From an uncultured Lachnospiraceae bacterium (GTDB lineage Bacteria; Bacillota; Clostridia; Lachnospirales; Lachnospiraceae): a stretch of DNA of 41,349 nt. Under the pieces are notes generated by a model. That model worked only from the letters and a program-made list of their open reading frames with translations, was not told the origin of the DNA and made no database searches. The stretch spans positions 1-41,349 of the forward strand of contig CANOEC010000034.1 of NCBI GenBank assembly GCA_947564735.1, read 5' to 3'. This document shows positions 33,843 to 41,349 of this stretch, one piece after another (position 1 is the stretch's first letter; each line of letters starts with the position of its first letter). The translations under genes were made by a program, and so were the position numbers.

Positions 33843-33930
33843 TTCATTTATCTTGATAACCCGGAAAACCATTCCCAAAACCGTCCTCATCGATGCCCAC
33901 GAAACAACTCCGGATTAGATTGAAACGCCG

Positions 33931-34572
33931 TCAGTTAATCTTGGAATATCCAAACGCATTGGCAAATGCATCAATCGGTTTCTGCTCTTTGCACATAGCG
34001 CATCCATCCGGCTTAAAAGTCTTATAGTCCGGAATATCCGCCGTCGTAAACAGTGCATTCACCGGAATCCCCATAACGCTGTTGGCTGCACTGAATACCG
34101 CGCTGATGCCGCTGATGGTTGCTCCATAATATGTAAGCGTCTGGATTGTCTTCGTAACGGTTTTACCGGTTGTAGCGCTCGCCAAAAGAACCAGTACGTT
34201 CTTATCTTTAATCATCGACAGATAATTGTCTCTGAATAACATCTGTCCTGTCGGAGAATACTCCGGCGTGATAATATAAATTGTCTGATGCGCATTTCTG
34301 GAATAAATTCCTGCCCTTGTCAGTTCTTCCGCCAAAAAGGCTCCGATAATCTCACAGCCGTCTATACACACGATTGTATCTACTATCATAGATGCCAGAA
34401 TCTGTCTGCCCAGCTCCCTTGCTGTCAGGGACGCTTCGCTCAGCCGCGTCTTCAAAGTAGTCATATCCAAAAAATAATTGATATGAGAACTTGGTGTTAC
34501 AAAATGTCCGGGGATTGCTTTTAACTCAATGTTAGGGTGCGCCTTAGAACTAATCTTAATCATTTCCTGCAT
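33931..34572 (-). CDS. Phosphoribosyltransferase-like protein (orotate PRT-like) with CxxC motif
   Basis: A 213-aa soluble protein with a type I PRTase fold pattern: TIVCIDGCEIIGAFLAEEL early and a PRPP-loop-like strand NVLVLLASATTGKTVTKTI, where the acidic pair usual for OPRT (VDD/VED) is replaced by LAS. The C-terminus has GCAMCKEQKPIDAF, a CxxC motif seen in a clostridial subgroup annotated as orotate phosphoribosyltransferase. Loss of the acidic residues makes catalysis uncertain; it may be a regulator or bind a nucleotide. The ATG at 34572 has AAGGAGG seven bases upstream. It is transcribed alone from the promoter at 34645-34673. Confidence 0.75.
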   Translation of the reverse strand: MQEMIKISSKAHPNIELKAIPGHFVTPSSHINYFLDMTTLKTRLSEASLTARELGRQILASMIVDTIVCIDGCEIIGAFLAEELTRAGIYSRNAHQTIYIITPEYSPTGQMLFRDNYLSMIKDKNVLVLLASATTGKTVTKTIQTLTYYGATISGISAVFSAANSVMGIPVNALFTTADIPDYKTFKPDGCAMCKEQKPIDAFANAFGYSKIN

Positions 34573-34644
34573 GTGCATACCTCCTTCTTGTGACACAGTC
34601 AACCGCTTACAGCATCTATGCCAAAACACGTTATTAATGTATTT

Positions 34645-34673
34645 ATTATACCGCTAATACAACTGTAACGCAA
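34645..34673 (-). promoter_or_regulatory. Probable promoter for the PRTase-like gene
   Basis: Minus strand TTGCGT (34673-34668), a 17-nt spacer and TATAAT (34650-34645), 72 nt before the ATG at 34572. The remainder of 34674-34792 shows nothing definite. Confidence 0.55.
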
Positions 34674-34792
34674 TCATTCTTTGCACTTTGAATATTTCCT
34701 GCACACAATTGCTGATTGAGTCAGAACGTCATTACATTCCGCCTTATAGATTTCTCTTTTAACCCAAGCTGCGCACCGCCCTATTGTCCACG

Positions 34793-36088
34793 TTAATTTG
34801 CCAATGCCGCCGTCAGTTCGGCTAAGGTCATATCACCGACTATCATTTCATACTCGCCCGCATCATAGGCTGCATACTCTTCAGCCGTAATTTCTTTGCC
34901 CCCGACATAGCTTACGCTATAGTATCCGATGGACTCCTCCTCGTCTTCATCGGGCATCCCATTCCCATTGACATCGTCGAAGTTATTAGTCAGAATCTCC
35001 GTGACAGTCTGCAGCGAATATTGTTCGGTCATTGACAGATAGGTGGTGTACATAACTGCGCCTGCATAGTCGTTGTTATAATTTCTCAGCCGATTACCTT
35101 TCGGAATATATTCATATCCCACATTTCCCATGACACCATATCCCCAATGGTCCATCAGCATAGATACCTGCCCGTTATGATAGGTATAAAGGCTAACCCA
35201 ATAACCGTTCAGACCAAAAACCAGTTCCGGAATGTCATCACCATCAACATAAATCAAATCGTAAGTTAAATCTCCATAATCCGACTCTGTTCCATAGGAC
35301 AGCTCACACAACGCAAGGACTGCCCTATATGCTTCCCTGTAATCTGCATATTCACCGTTTTTCTTCCCTCCTAACTGGTTGCGCAGCTGTGCAACCGTCA
35401 AAGGATTCAGCTTACTCGATATCGCCTCAGAGATAGATGGCATCGAAATAAACGCTTGTTCATTTTCATCCGCATCCGGGTCAAAGCCATAATAGAGCGC
35501 CATAAAACTGGTATCCCCGTATGTCTCAATCAATACAATGTCCGTAAAGCCGTCAAAATTCACATCGAAAAAAGATACGGCATCGAGACTGGTAAACGGT
35601 TTCCCTTCCAGACTATCCGGAACATAAGGATAAAGATCGGTGAGTATCCCACCATTCTGAACAATCTGTATTGTAGGCGTCTGTCCCACTTCAGCAGGCG
35701 CATAAGGAACAAACCATACTTTGCCGTCGTATTCACTCAGTTCCACCTCAAAAGTCTGCTCGCTGATACAATTCTCGCCGAAACGCTCTTTGATTTCGTC
35801 CGCCTGCGGATTCTCCGGCGTATCTGCTTCGCTGCCTGTCTGCTCTGCCGGTTCCCCATCACTGCTGGCAGCCCTTTCGATATCGTCAATGGTCTGCCCG
35901 GCTCCGTAATCGTCCGAAATCACCTGTGACGCTCCCGCGCCTTGGGTATCCTGCACTGCTCCTGTCTTGTCATTTTCTGCCTGCTGCCCCATCCCACACG
36001 CCGTAAGCATTACGACAGTCATCATAAGCAACAACGTTGTGCAGACCCGTCTTCTGCACGTCCCATCTGCTAAACCATAAAGTTTCAT
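34793..36088 (-). CDS. Lipoprotein with Asp-rich VCBS/EF-hand-like segments
   Basis: A 431-aa surface lipoprotein: signal peptide ending in VVMLTACG, then an acidic Gln/Glu/Ala-rich linker to about 95. Two Asp-rich loops look like calcium sites of FG-GAP/VCBS or dockerin/EF-hand type, in FFDVNFDGFTDIVLIE and DDVNGNGMPDEDEEE. A third, DLIYVDGDDIPELVFGLNGYW, matches the pattern found in many clostridial lipoproteins of unknown role. It may bind extracellular ligands; no enzyme motif is seen. AAGGGG eight bases before ATG 36088 fixes the start. It lies 60 nt after the HD-domain gene and could be co-transcribed. Confidence 0.75.
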   Translation of the reverse strand: MKLYGLADGTCRRRVCTTLLLMMTVVMLTACGMGQQAENDKTGAVQDTQGAGASQVISDDYGAGQTIDDIERAASSDGEPAEQTGSEADTPENPQADEIKERFGENCISEQTFEVELSEYDGKVWFVPYAPAEVGQTPTIQIVQNGGILTDLYPYVPDSLEGKPFTSLDAVSFFDVNFDGFTDIVLIETYGDTSFMALYYGFDPDADENEQAFISMPSISEAISSKLNPLTVAQLRNQLGGKKNGEYADYREAYRAVLALCELSYGTESDYGDLTYDLIYVDGDDIPELVFGLNGYWVSLYTYHNGQVSMLMDHWGYGVMGNVGYEYIPKGNRLRNYNNDYAGAVMYTTYLSMTEQYSLQTVTEILTNNFDDVNGNGMPDEDEEESIGYYSVSYVGGKEITAEEYAAYDAGEYEMIVGDMTLAELTAALAN

Positions 36089-36148
36089 TTGTATTTCCCC
36101 TTTTCTATGAAAATTTATAACCAGTTGATAAATCCTTATAAAATACAA

Positions 36149-36826
36149 TTAGTCAATCAACCTGTCAAGTTCATCCCTGCCGCCAAGATAAGCGGACTTA
36201 ACTTCCGAATATAAACTGTCATAAAAGTTAACTGCCGCCCGCTGTCTTTCACGCCCGATTTCTGTCGCTCTGGCAGTATAGAACCGAGAATATAATTTTT
36301 CTAATTTATACTTATATTCTTGAAAAAAAGACGGCGCCGTATCATTTTCCCCGTCCTGAACCGTTCCGTCCGGCGCTACCGAATACAACGGTTCCGACAC
36401 GATACCTTTATAAATCAACGTTCTTGCTATCCCTAGCGCGCCGGTAACATCCAGCTTGTCCGCATCAAACAAAATTTTTGCCTCCAGACTTTGCGGTAAA
36501 TCGGTCTTCCGGTATCTGTGCGTTCGGATACATTGTTTCACTTGTTCAGCATACGCCGCCGCAAATTCATGTTCTATCAGAAACTGATATGCTTTTTCAC
36601 TTCCTACAGCCGCATGGCACACAGAGGGATTATCAAACTGCTCTTTTCGCCCGATGTCATGCAGCAGGCATGCGGCAATCAAAATATCATAATCCACATC
36701 TTTCTCTGTCCGCGCGATTTCCAGCGCCTGATACAACACCCGATACACATGCTCTTTATCATGAGCGCTGTCTTCCATGCATGAAAGCATATAATTTTCC
36801 AATAAAAGATAAGTTTGTTTGTTCAT
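36149..36826 (-). CDS. HD-domain phosphohydrolase, YedJ-like
   Basis: A 225-aa metal-dependent phosphohydrolase. The HD motif series is visible: H in HDKEHVYRVL, HD in AACLLHDIGRKEQ, a later H in CIRTHRYRK and D in AKILFDADKLDVTGALGIART. This order and the DADKLD phrase are those of YedJ-type HD proteins, whose natural substrate is not settled (nucleotides or other phosphates). The ATG at 36826 is the first start after the MGMT-type gene; GAGGAG is 12 bases upstream, a little far. It is probably in one transcript with the MGMT-type gene upstream. Confidence 0.88.
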   Translation of the reverse strand: MNKQTYLLLENYMLSCMEDSAHDKEHVYRVLYQALEIARTEKDVDYDILIAACLLHDIGRKEQFDNPSVCHAAVGSEKAYQFLIEHEFAAAYAEQVKQCIRTHRYRKTDLPQSLEAKILFDADKLDVTGALGIARTLIYKGIVSEPLYSVAPDGTVQDGENDTAPSFFQEYKYKLEKLYSRFYTARATEIGRERQRAAVNFYDSLYSEVKSAYLGGRDELDRLID

Positions 36827-36896
36827 TGTACATCTTTGCTCCTCTTTATTATTTTGCAGCACATGACTATTCACATCTCTCCTTTTCCTATCATAT

Positions 36897-37220
36897 TTAA
36901 AAGCACTCCCATCTACAGTGTTGTAAATCAACATACCCATTATTTTTGAAAGGAACGTTCTCCTGCCGCAGCAGATATTCCTGCTCCCGCCATCCGGGAA
37001 CAAGACGCCCTGCATGGTTTACGACTCTGTGACACGGATATCGCCCGTAAAACTCTGCCATGCTAAGGACTTTCCCTACAAGCCGCGCATTGTTATCCCT
37101 GCCAATCAGCCCAGCGATCTGTCCATATGTTGCAACGCACCCCTCCGGAATCTCCTCTACCACAGAGAGTATCTCATAAATAAGCGCTTCATCCAGAACA
37201 TGTCCCATCTTAATAATCAT
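36897..37220 (-). CDS. MGMT-type DNA-binding domain protein (alkyltransferase or ATL-like)
   Basis: A single-domain 107-aa protein of the methylated-DNA-protein-cysteine methyltransferase family. The winged helix has VVEEIPEGCVATYGQIAGLIGR and the active-site motif is YPCHRVVN. Its length and the LVPGWREQEYLLRQENV ending are like YbaZ/ATL proteins, which normally carry PWHR. Here Cys is kept, so a true alkyl transfer is possible. The N-terminal domain of Ada/Ogt is absent. Start choice among TTG 37232, ATG 37220 and ATG 37208 is uncertain. The 183-nt gap to the next gene (37221-37403) holds AT-rich sequence with no clear feature. Confidence 0.85.
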   Translation of the reverse strand: MIIKMGHVLDEALIYEILSVVEEIPEGCVATYGQIAGLIGRDNNARLVGKVLSMAEFYGRYPCHRVVNHAGRLVPGWREQEYLLRQENVPFKNNGYVDLQHCRWECF

Positions 37221-37403
37221 GCCCTTTCTCAACCTGTAAATTTAAACTGCGGGCACAAATCCTAAATATGCTGCCCCGTGCTGCCATTATTTTAGCGCAG
37301 ACATGGGAGAAATTCCATAGAAAAATTTTTACCTATACAAAACTTTACTAATCTCTATTCACGTGATACAATTATATAAATAGTTTGAAAGTAGGGTTAC
37401 AGT

Positions 37404-38633
37404 ATGACAATTATAAACCAGCCATTCCAAGGTCAGCTTGGCGATATTCTCAAGACAGAATTAGCTTCCGATTACCAGACCTTTACCATTTTCTCAGCCT
37501 TTGCCAAAAACAGCGGTGTGCTGCGGTTAAAAGATTCTCTTGAAACATTCAAGAAGCAGGGCGGCAGAATAAGGGCATTTATAGGAATCGATCTTGATGG
37601 AACATCCTATGAAGCATTGCTAAACCTTTATGCCTTATGTGATGAACTATACGTTATTCACTCCGAGGATTTTTCAACTACATACCACAGCAAAATTTAT
37701 CTGCTGGAAAACAGTGATAAGGCATGGTGCGCTGTCGGCTCTAACAATCTGACGGGAGGCGGCCTTTGGACTAATTTTGAGAGTTGCTCTATCCAGACTT
37801 TCCACCTTCCGGAAGAGAAAACAAAACTCGATAATCTATATGAAATTACCCGCAAATACATTGACCCGGATTATCCATGCTCTGCAAAAATATCGTCAAT
37901 CGTTGATATCGTAATATTATTAAATAGCAATTACATCTCCAAGGAAGTAACCCAGAAAGTGAACAATCTGGCAAAAAAGGTTTCCCAGAGGAAACGGCAG
38001 AAAAACAACGCTCTGTTCGGAACCGAAAGAGTATCCATTCCAACGCTCATGTCGGTTGACCAGCAGACAGCCGCCCAACCTGCGCCTTTTACTCCACCTG
38101 CCGATTATATTTTTACCACTGGTAAAGAAACTCCTTCTTTTACAAACGAGCAATTCTGGTTTGAAATGCGTGAATCTACCGGTGGTTCCCGTAATATCCT
38201 CGATTTGTCCAAATATGGACAGATTGAAGAAGGCTCTGTAAAGGGGACATCCTATGAATGTGCTGATTCAAGCCGTATGTATGGCGGAATAAAATTCTTC
38301 GATATTGACCCGGAAGACACTTCAATTGAAAAAAATATTACTATCAACTATCTGGGCAAAGACTATTACCCATCAACAATTAAATTTGCCCCGAACAATG
38401 GAAGCTGGCGCATCCAGCTAAAAGGTGCTCCAGACGATGGCACGGCAGAACTGTCCAGATACGGTAATCATGGTGATTTCGTACACAAAATACTTGTCTT
38501 TGAGAAAATAAGCACTGATTATTATGTTCTTTCCCTTCTTGATGAAGACCAGCTTGAAAAGATTAAATCACTAAGCCGTGTATGGGCGCATAACGGAACG
38601 CTTTCTACATCTAAAGCCTACGGAATGCTCTGA
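37404..38633 (+). CDS. PLD-family restriction endonuclease (NgoFVII/BfiI-like)
   Basis: A 409-aa protein. The N-terminal phospholipase D fold (residues 1-170) has one HxK-type active site: His-Ser-Lys in TTYHSKIYLLE, followed by AWCAVGSNNLTGGGL. This is the arrangement of metal-independent PLD nucleases that work as dimers. A Lys/Gln-rich linker (about 190-235) leads to a C-terminal domain with FWFEMRESTGGSRNILDLS, likely for DNA recognition. An adjacent DNA methylase on the opposite strand supports restriction. TAGGG seven bases before the ATG is a moderate ribosome site. A defence PLD protein such as DrmC is less likely, given length and context. Confidence 0.78.
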   Translation: MTIINQPFQGQLGDILKTELASDYQTFTIFSAFAKNSGVLRLKDSLETFKKQGGRIRAFIGIDLDGTSYEALLNLYALCDELYVIHSEDFSTTYHSKIYLLENSDKAWCAVGSNNLTGGGLWTNFESCSIQTFHLPEEKTKLDNLYEITRKYIDPDYPCSAKISSIVDIVILLNSNYISKEVTQKVNNLAKKVSQRKRQKNNALFGTERVSIPTLMSVDQQTAAQPAPFTPPADYIFTTGKETPSFTNEQFWFEMRESTGGSRNILDLSKYGQIEEGSVKGTSYECADSSRMYGGIKFFDIDPEDTSIEKNITINYLGKDYYPSTIKFAPNNGSWRIQLKGAPDDGTAELSRYGNHGDFVHKILVFEKISTDYYVLSLLDEDQLEKIKSLSRVWAHNGTLSTSKAYGML

Positions 38634-38645
38634 TTTTTTTGCGAA

Positions 38646-38680
38646 GGAAGTTGAAAACTCAAAACAGTTTTTCAACTTCC
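38646..38680. other. Hairpin between convergent nuclease and methylase genes
   Basis: GGAAGTTGAAAA (38646-38657) pairs with TTTTCAACTTCC (38669-38680), and the right arm is the 3-prime coding end of the methylase (VEKLF, stop at 38659). There is no T-run after the stem on either strand; a run of Ts precedes it on plus. It is similar in design to the ywiB and GH74 ends. Confidence 0.55.
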
Positions 38681-40899
38681 TCCCTGCTGTAGTATTTATC
38701 GAACGAATACGCTATTTCTTTCAACGTTATCCTGTCTATGGAATATAGAAATGCTACAAGGCGATCGATTTCTGCAATCAGTTCCTTCCTTGTTTTTTTA
38801 TCATCTATCGCATATGTCTTAATTTCATAAAATAATTGATTCAACCTGACATCATTCTGATATAGTTTCTTAATCCTCGAATGAATATGCATTTCCACCG
38901 ATTCACTCCGCCCCTCAAAGTCAATCAATTCATGAAACATTTTTTCATCCGGAACAGGAATTTGTTTTATGATTGTCTGCGTAAGATCCAGACCTGCCAT
39001 CTTTAACCTCACAATATAATCAAATACTATGGAATTAAAAATCGACAATACACGCAGCATTTCTTCTGCTTTATCCAATTGGAGTATCTGTATGGACTGA
39101 CATGGCGGAACAAGCGGCAGTATTGTCGCAAGCATCGTTCTTCTATTTGTCGCAGATGTAAGACTCCTCCATGCAATCACAAACTCACCGCTAAATCTCC
39201 TTGACAAATTTTTCCAGATGTCATGTCTGATAAAAAATCGAGACTGTGGATATTCCACTCCATCTATATCCGCAATCAGTTTCGCATTTGCCTTATTCTT
39301 ATATTTGTCATTATCCGATATATCTTTGAAGGTTGCATACTTACCTGTATATATCTCAATAAATTTCCCCTCATATATAGGGTCATAATTGTCCTCACGG
39401 TTCTTTTTTATGTATGCTGAATGATTGGTCAAGTGCACCAGACGTCCAAATTTGCAAAGAGGATATCTCTCTCCAAAGGTTTTGTGATTTTTATAAATGG
39501 ATAATAAAAATTCCAGTTCTTTATGATTACTTATATTAGGAATCATGCCCGTTTCCGGATTTATCGCATTGAGCATTTCGTATGATAGCTCTATCTTGTC
39601 TTTATTTCCAAAATCTGTGAAATCATCAATATCTAATGCCAGCTCTAAATTGCTGCTGTTTCCCCTTTTTAAATAGATAACAGAAAATTCTTCTCTCGAA
39701 TCTATATTAAATATCTTTCTTTTATTCACAAACATATACAACTCATACAGGCTTCTATCACTCGTTATTCTTCTAAAAAAGTCACTGTACACCGGTAACT
39801 TCACCAAAGATGACTTTATGATGATTCCTGCAACCCCGCCTTCTTCTAATGAATTGAGACATAACTCTGTAAACAGTGCATATGTATTTAATTCACCACG
39901 GCTTGATTGCACAAAAAAAGCATCATTCTTTATTTTTATTTTTACTCTTTCATAGTCAGCAATAAAAACATCATAATAATCTTTATTATTTTCCGATATA
40001 TTCTGAAGATATCTTTCTCTCTCTGATTTTGTCCCAATATTACCGGCATCCGTATAATGATATAAAAACTTTTTTTCTTCAAATCTTATTTTTTCCCAAG
40101 GGGGATTTCCTATCACAATATCCATGTTACCCTCAATAGAAATCCCCATGCCCAAGTTATAGAACTTTCCTGCCGCTGCTAACTTAAACATAATTAATGG
40201 ATTCGCTTCATCTTCGTTTCGGATTAATGGATTCCCCAAAAAAACAAATATATTATTTTGTTCTCCCTCCAGTTCACTATACAAACGCAGACGAGTAATT
40301 AGGACTGCTATAGGGTCAACGTCATATCCATAGATATCCACAGGAATCTTCTTTTCATTGCATATCCTACCGGCAGAAATCAAAAATTCACCCCCACCGC
40401 ATGAGTAATCCGCTATTCTAATCTTATTATTTTTCACCTGCTTATGCTGAAAGTAATCCTTTATCGCCTTTTTAGTAATCTCATGCGCAAAGTTTTTCTG
40501 TGTATAATAAGCCCCCAGTACATCCCTGTTTTTTTTTCCTCCTTCAAACACAACTTCCCCATCAAGCAAAACAAAATCCTTTGATAAATATTCTTGGTAC
40601 AGAGTGTACACATCCATCGTCTCATATCTTTTTGCAAGTTCTAAAATCACATCCATAAATATTCCTGCATCTTTGATATTCATGACAAACTGCAATATAT
40701 TTTCATCCTCTAGCCCATGCTCTTTGATAATATTGCAAACACTCTCTGTATTGCATTCCTTATTTAGCGCCTTTGCCGTAAGACACAAAAAAGCAAGATA
40801 GGAATAATACGCATATTTTTCCCTAATATCCTTCCAGCATGTCAGACTGCTGTTTTTTGTAATATAATCTGCCACCTTATCCTGCAACTCTCTTATCAT
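38659..40899 (-). CDS. N6-adenine DNA methyltransferase (Eco57I/TaqI-like)
   Basis: A 746-aa protein. A helical N-terminal part (1-125) leads to the MTase core. The entry motif is LGAYYTQKNFAHEITKKAI, motif I (SAM) is ADYSCGGGEFLISA, and the catalytic motif IV is IVIGNPPWEKI. Downstream, ESLR-type target-recognition text includes ARSLTSATNRRTMLATILP (actual RSLTSATNRRTM), as in type IIG and BREX/DISARM-type methylases. No separate nuclease motif is seen in it. It should methylate adenine in the sequence cut by the PLD enzyme. Codon use is clearly AT-rich compared with genes before 37 kb, suggesting transfer. It overlaps the upstream unknown gene by 23 nt. Confidence 0.88.
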   Translation of the reverse strand: MIRELQDKVADYITKNSSLTCWKDIREKYAYYSYLAFLCLTAKALNKECNTESVCNIIKEHGLEDENILQFVMNIKDAGIFMDVILELAKRYETMDVYTLYQEYLSKDFVLLDGEVVFEGGKKNRDVLGAYYTQKNFAHEITKKAIKDYFQHKQVKNNKIRIADYSCGGGEFLISAGRICNEKKIPVDIYGYDVDPIAVLITRLRLYSELEGEQNNIFVFLGNPLIRNEDEANPLIMFKLAAAGKFYNLGMGISIEGNMDIVIGNPPWEKIRFEEKKFLYHYTDAGNIGTKSERERYLQNISENNKDYYDVFIADYERVKIKIKNDAFFVQSSRGELNTYALFTELCLNSLEEGGVAGIIIKSSLVKLPVYSDFFRRITSDRSLYELYMFVNKRKIFNIDSREEFSVIYLKRGNSSNLELALDIDDFTDFGNKDKIELSYEMLNAINPETGMIPNISNHKELEFLLSIYKNHKTFGERYPLCKFGRLVHLTNHSAYIKKNREDNYDPIYEGKFIEIYTGKYATFKDISDNDKYKNKANAKLIADIDGVEYPQSRFFIRHDIWKNLSRRFSGEFVIAWRSLTSATNRRTMLATILPLVPPCQSIQILQLDKAEEMLRVLSIFNSIVFDYIVRLKMAGLDLTQTIIKQIPVPDEKMFHELIDFEGRSESVEMHIHSRIKKLYQNDVRLNQLFYEIKTYAIDDKKTRKELIAEIDRLVAFLYSIDRITLKEIAYSFDKYYSREEVEKLF

Positions 40900-41349
40900 A
40901 CCTGCAAATCACTCCTTCATTGTAAATCAAATACGGAACTCCTTTGAATATCTCTCTATGTATCACGTTGAACGATTGTTCTAACCATTTTTCATAACCA
41001 AAAGCTTCTCCAAATCTATTTGTAAGAAAAGGAACCACATCTTTCGCTGTAGCATTTGTTACTTCAATGCCATAATCTGTATGATATCCCAAACACAAAA
41101 GGACACTATTGTGTAAAAGCATATTCTTATACTTCTTCAAGACATTTACCATCACATTCGGATTTTCCTGTATTTTTCTTACTACTATCTCCGGATTAAT
41201 TGTCAAATCCTTTGCGATAAACTCTATAATTCCATCACTTCCCAGAAAATTTTTTGATGTCCTTGTTCTCCTCAGCCAGCATGATGCATCCAAAAGCTTA
41301 TCCATATATTTATCAAGTTTTACAAGTTCGATATCCTGTATCCCATCAA
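40877..41349 (-). CDS. Unrecognised protein of the restriction-modification module, 5-prime end beyond the window
   Basis: The frame stays open to the window edge (codons for DGIQDIELVKLDKY precede the Met at 41305), so the real start is outside. The visible C-terminal part has about 156 residues and is mostly helical (FIAKDLTINPEIVVRKIQENP, VLKKYKNMLLHNSVLLCLGY). I see no catalytic motif. The 23-nt overlap with the methylase indicates co-expression; it could be a second restriction subunit, a specificity factor or a type II nuclease. AT-rich like its neighbour. Confidence 0.6.
   Translation of the reverse strand, partial: DGIQDIELVKLDKYMDKLLDASCWLRRTRTSKNFLGSDGIIEFIAKDLTINPEIVVRKIQENPNVMVNVLKKYKNMLLHNSVLLCLGYHTDYGIEVTNATAKDVVPFLTNRFGEAFGYEKWLEQSFNVIHREIFKGVPYLIYNEGVICRYDKRVAG

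Noticed and set aside
33602-33847. 81-codon minus-strand ORF opposite the toxin peptide
   Set aside because: It runs through the xylosidase terminator and the toxin ORF, with no ribosome site and no recognisable domain; the plus-strand reading explains the region better.

Overview
The window looks like chromosomal DNA from a gut-type Clostridia, most likely Lachnospiraceae. The evidence is low-to-middle GC, strong AGGAGG-type ribosome binding sites, lipoproteins with Glu- or Ser/Asp-rich linkers, Firmicutes-type AsnS, MurI, IspE and YwiB homologues, and a YesM/YesN two-component pair beside an LplB/YtcP-type sugar importer. No rRNA, tRNA, CRISPR array or transposase was seen.

Region 1 (1-13.4 kb) is mostly housekeeping and envelope functions, nearly all on the minus strand. 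It holds a DUF4352-like lipoprotein, a secreted hypothetical, a Cache-type chemoreceptor, a coiled-coil NlpC/P60 hydrolase, asnS, an FKBP/trigger-factor-like lipoprotein, ywiB, murI, a GntR/FCD regulator and ispE. Two genes read in plus: a small membrane protein and a 204-aa hypothetical.

Region 2 (13.4-33.7 kb) is a carbohydrate locus. A serine hydrolase of the beta-lactamase class C fold precedes it. A plus-strand group encodes a GH42 beta-galactosidase, a GH29 alpha-fucosidase and a YesN-type response regulator. A convergent minus-strand group encodes GH74, a first GH31, a YesM-type histidine kinase, two permeases and a lipoprotein solute-binding protein. A second, YicI-like GH31 alpha-xylosidase is divergent from GH74. 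Fucosidase, galactosidase, xylosidase and GH74 activities match the four linkages of fucogalactoxyloglucan (Fuc-Gal-Xyl-Glc). None of the enzymes has a signal peptide, so I infer import of xyloglucan oligosaccharides by the ABC transporter and stepwise breakdown in the cytoplasm. Sensor and regulator sit in different, convergent transcription units. No beta-glucosidase or extracellular endo-xyloglucanase is in the window.

Region 3 (33.7-37.3 kb) holds a 29-codon holin-like toxin ORF missed by length-limited gene calling, a phosphoribosyltransferase-like protein, a lipoprotein with Asp-rich repeats, an HD-domain hydrolase and an MGMT-type small protein.

Region 4 (37.4 kb to the end) is visibly AT-richer. 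It carries a probable restriction-modification module: a PLD-type nuclease, an N6-adenine methylase and an unrecognised gene cut by the window edge.

Intergenic space is rich in small perfect hairpins with 3-nt loops. One repeat family occurs four times, with stem sequences that differ between copies but stay paired. A second, 85-nt family occurs twice at about 91% identity. A 36/37-nt tandem repeat lies in front of the response regulator gene. These non-coding structures, the split regulation of the glycan locus and the tiny toxin ORF are the most unusual parts.
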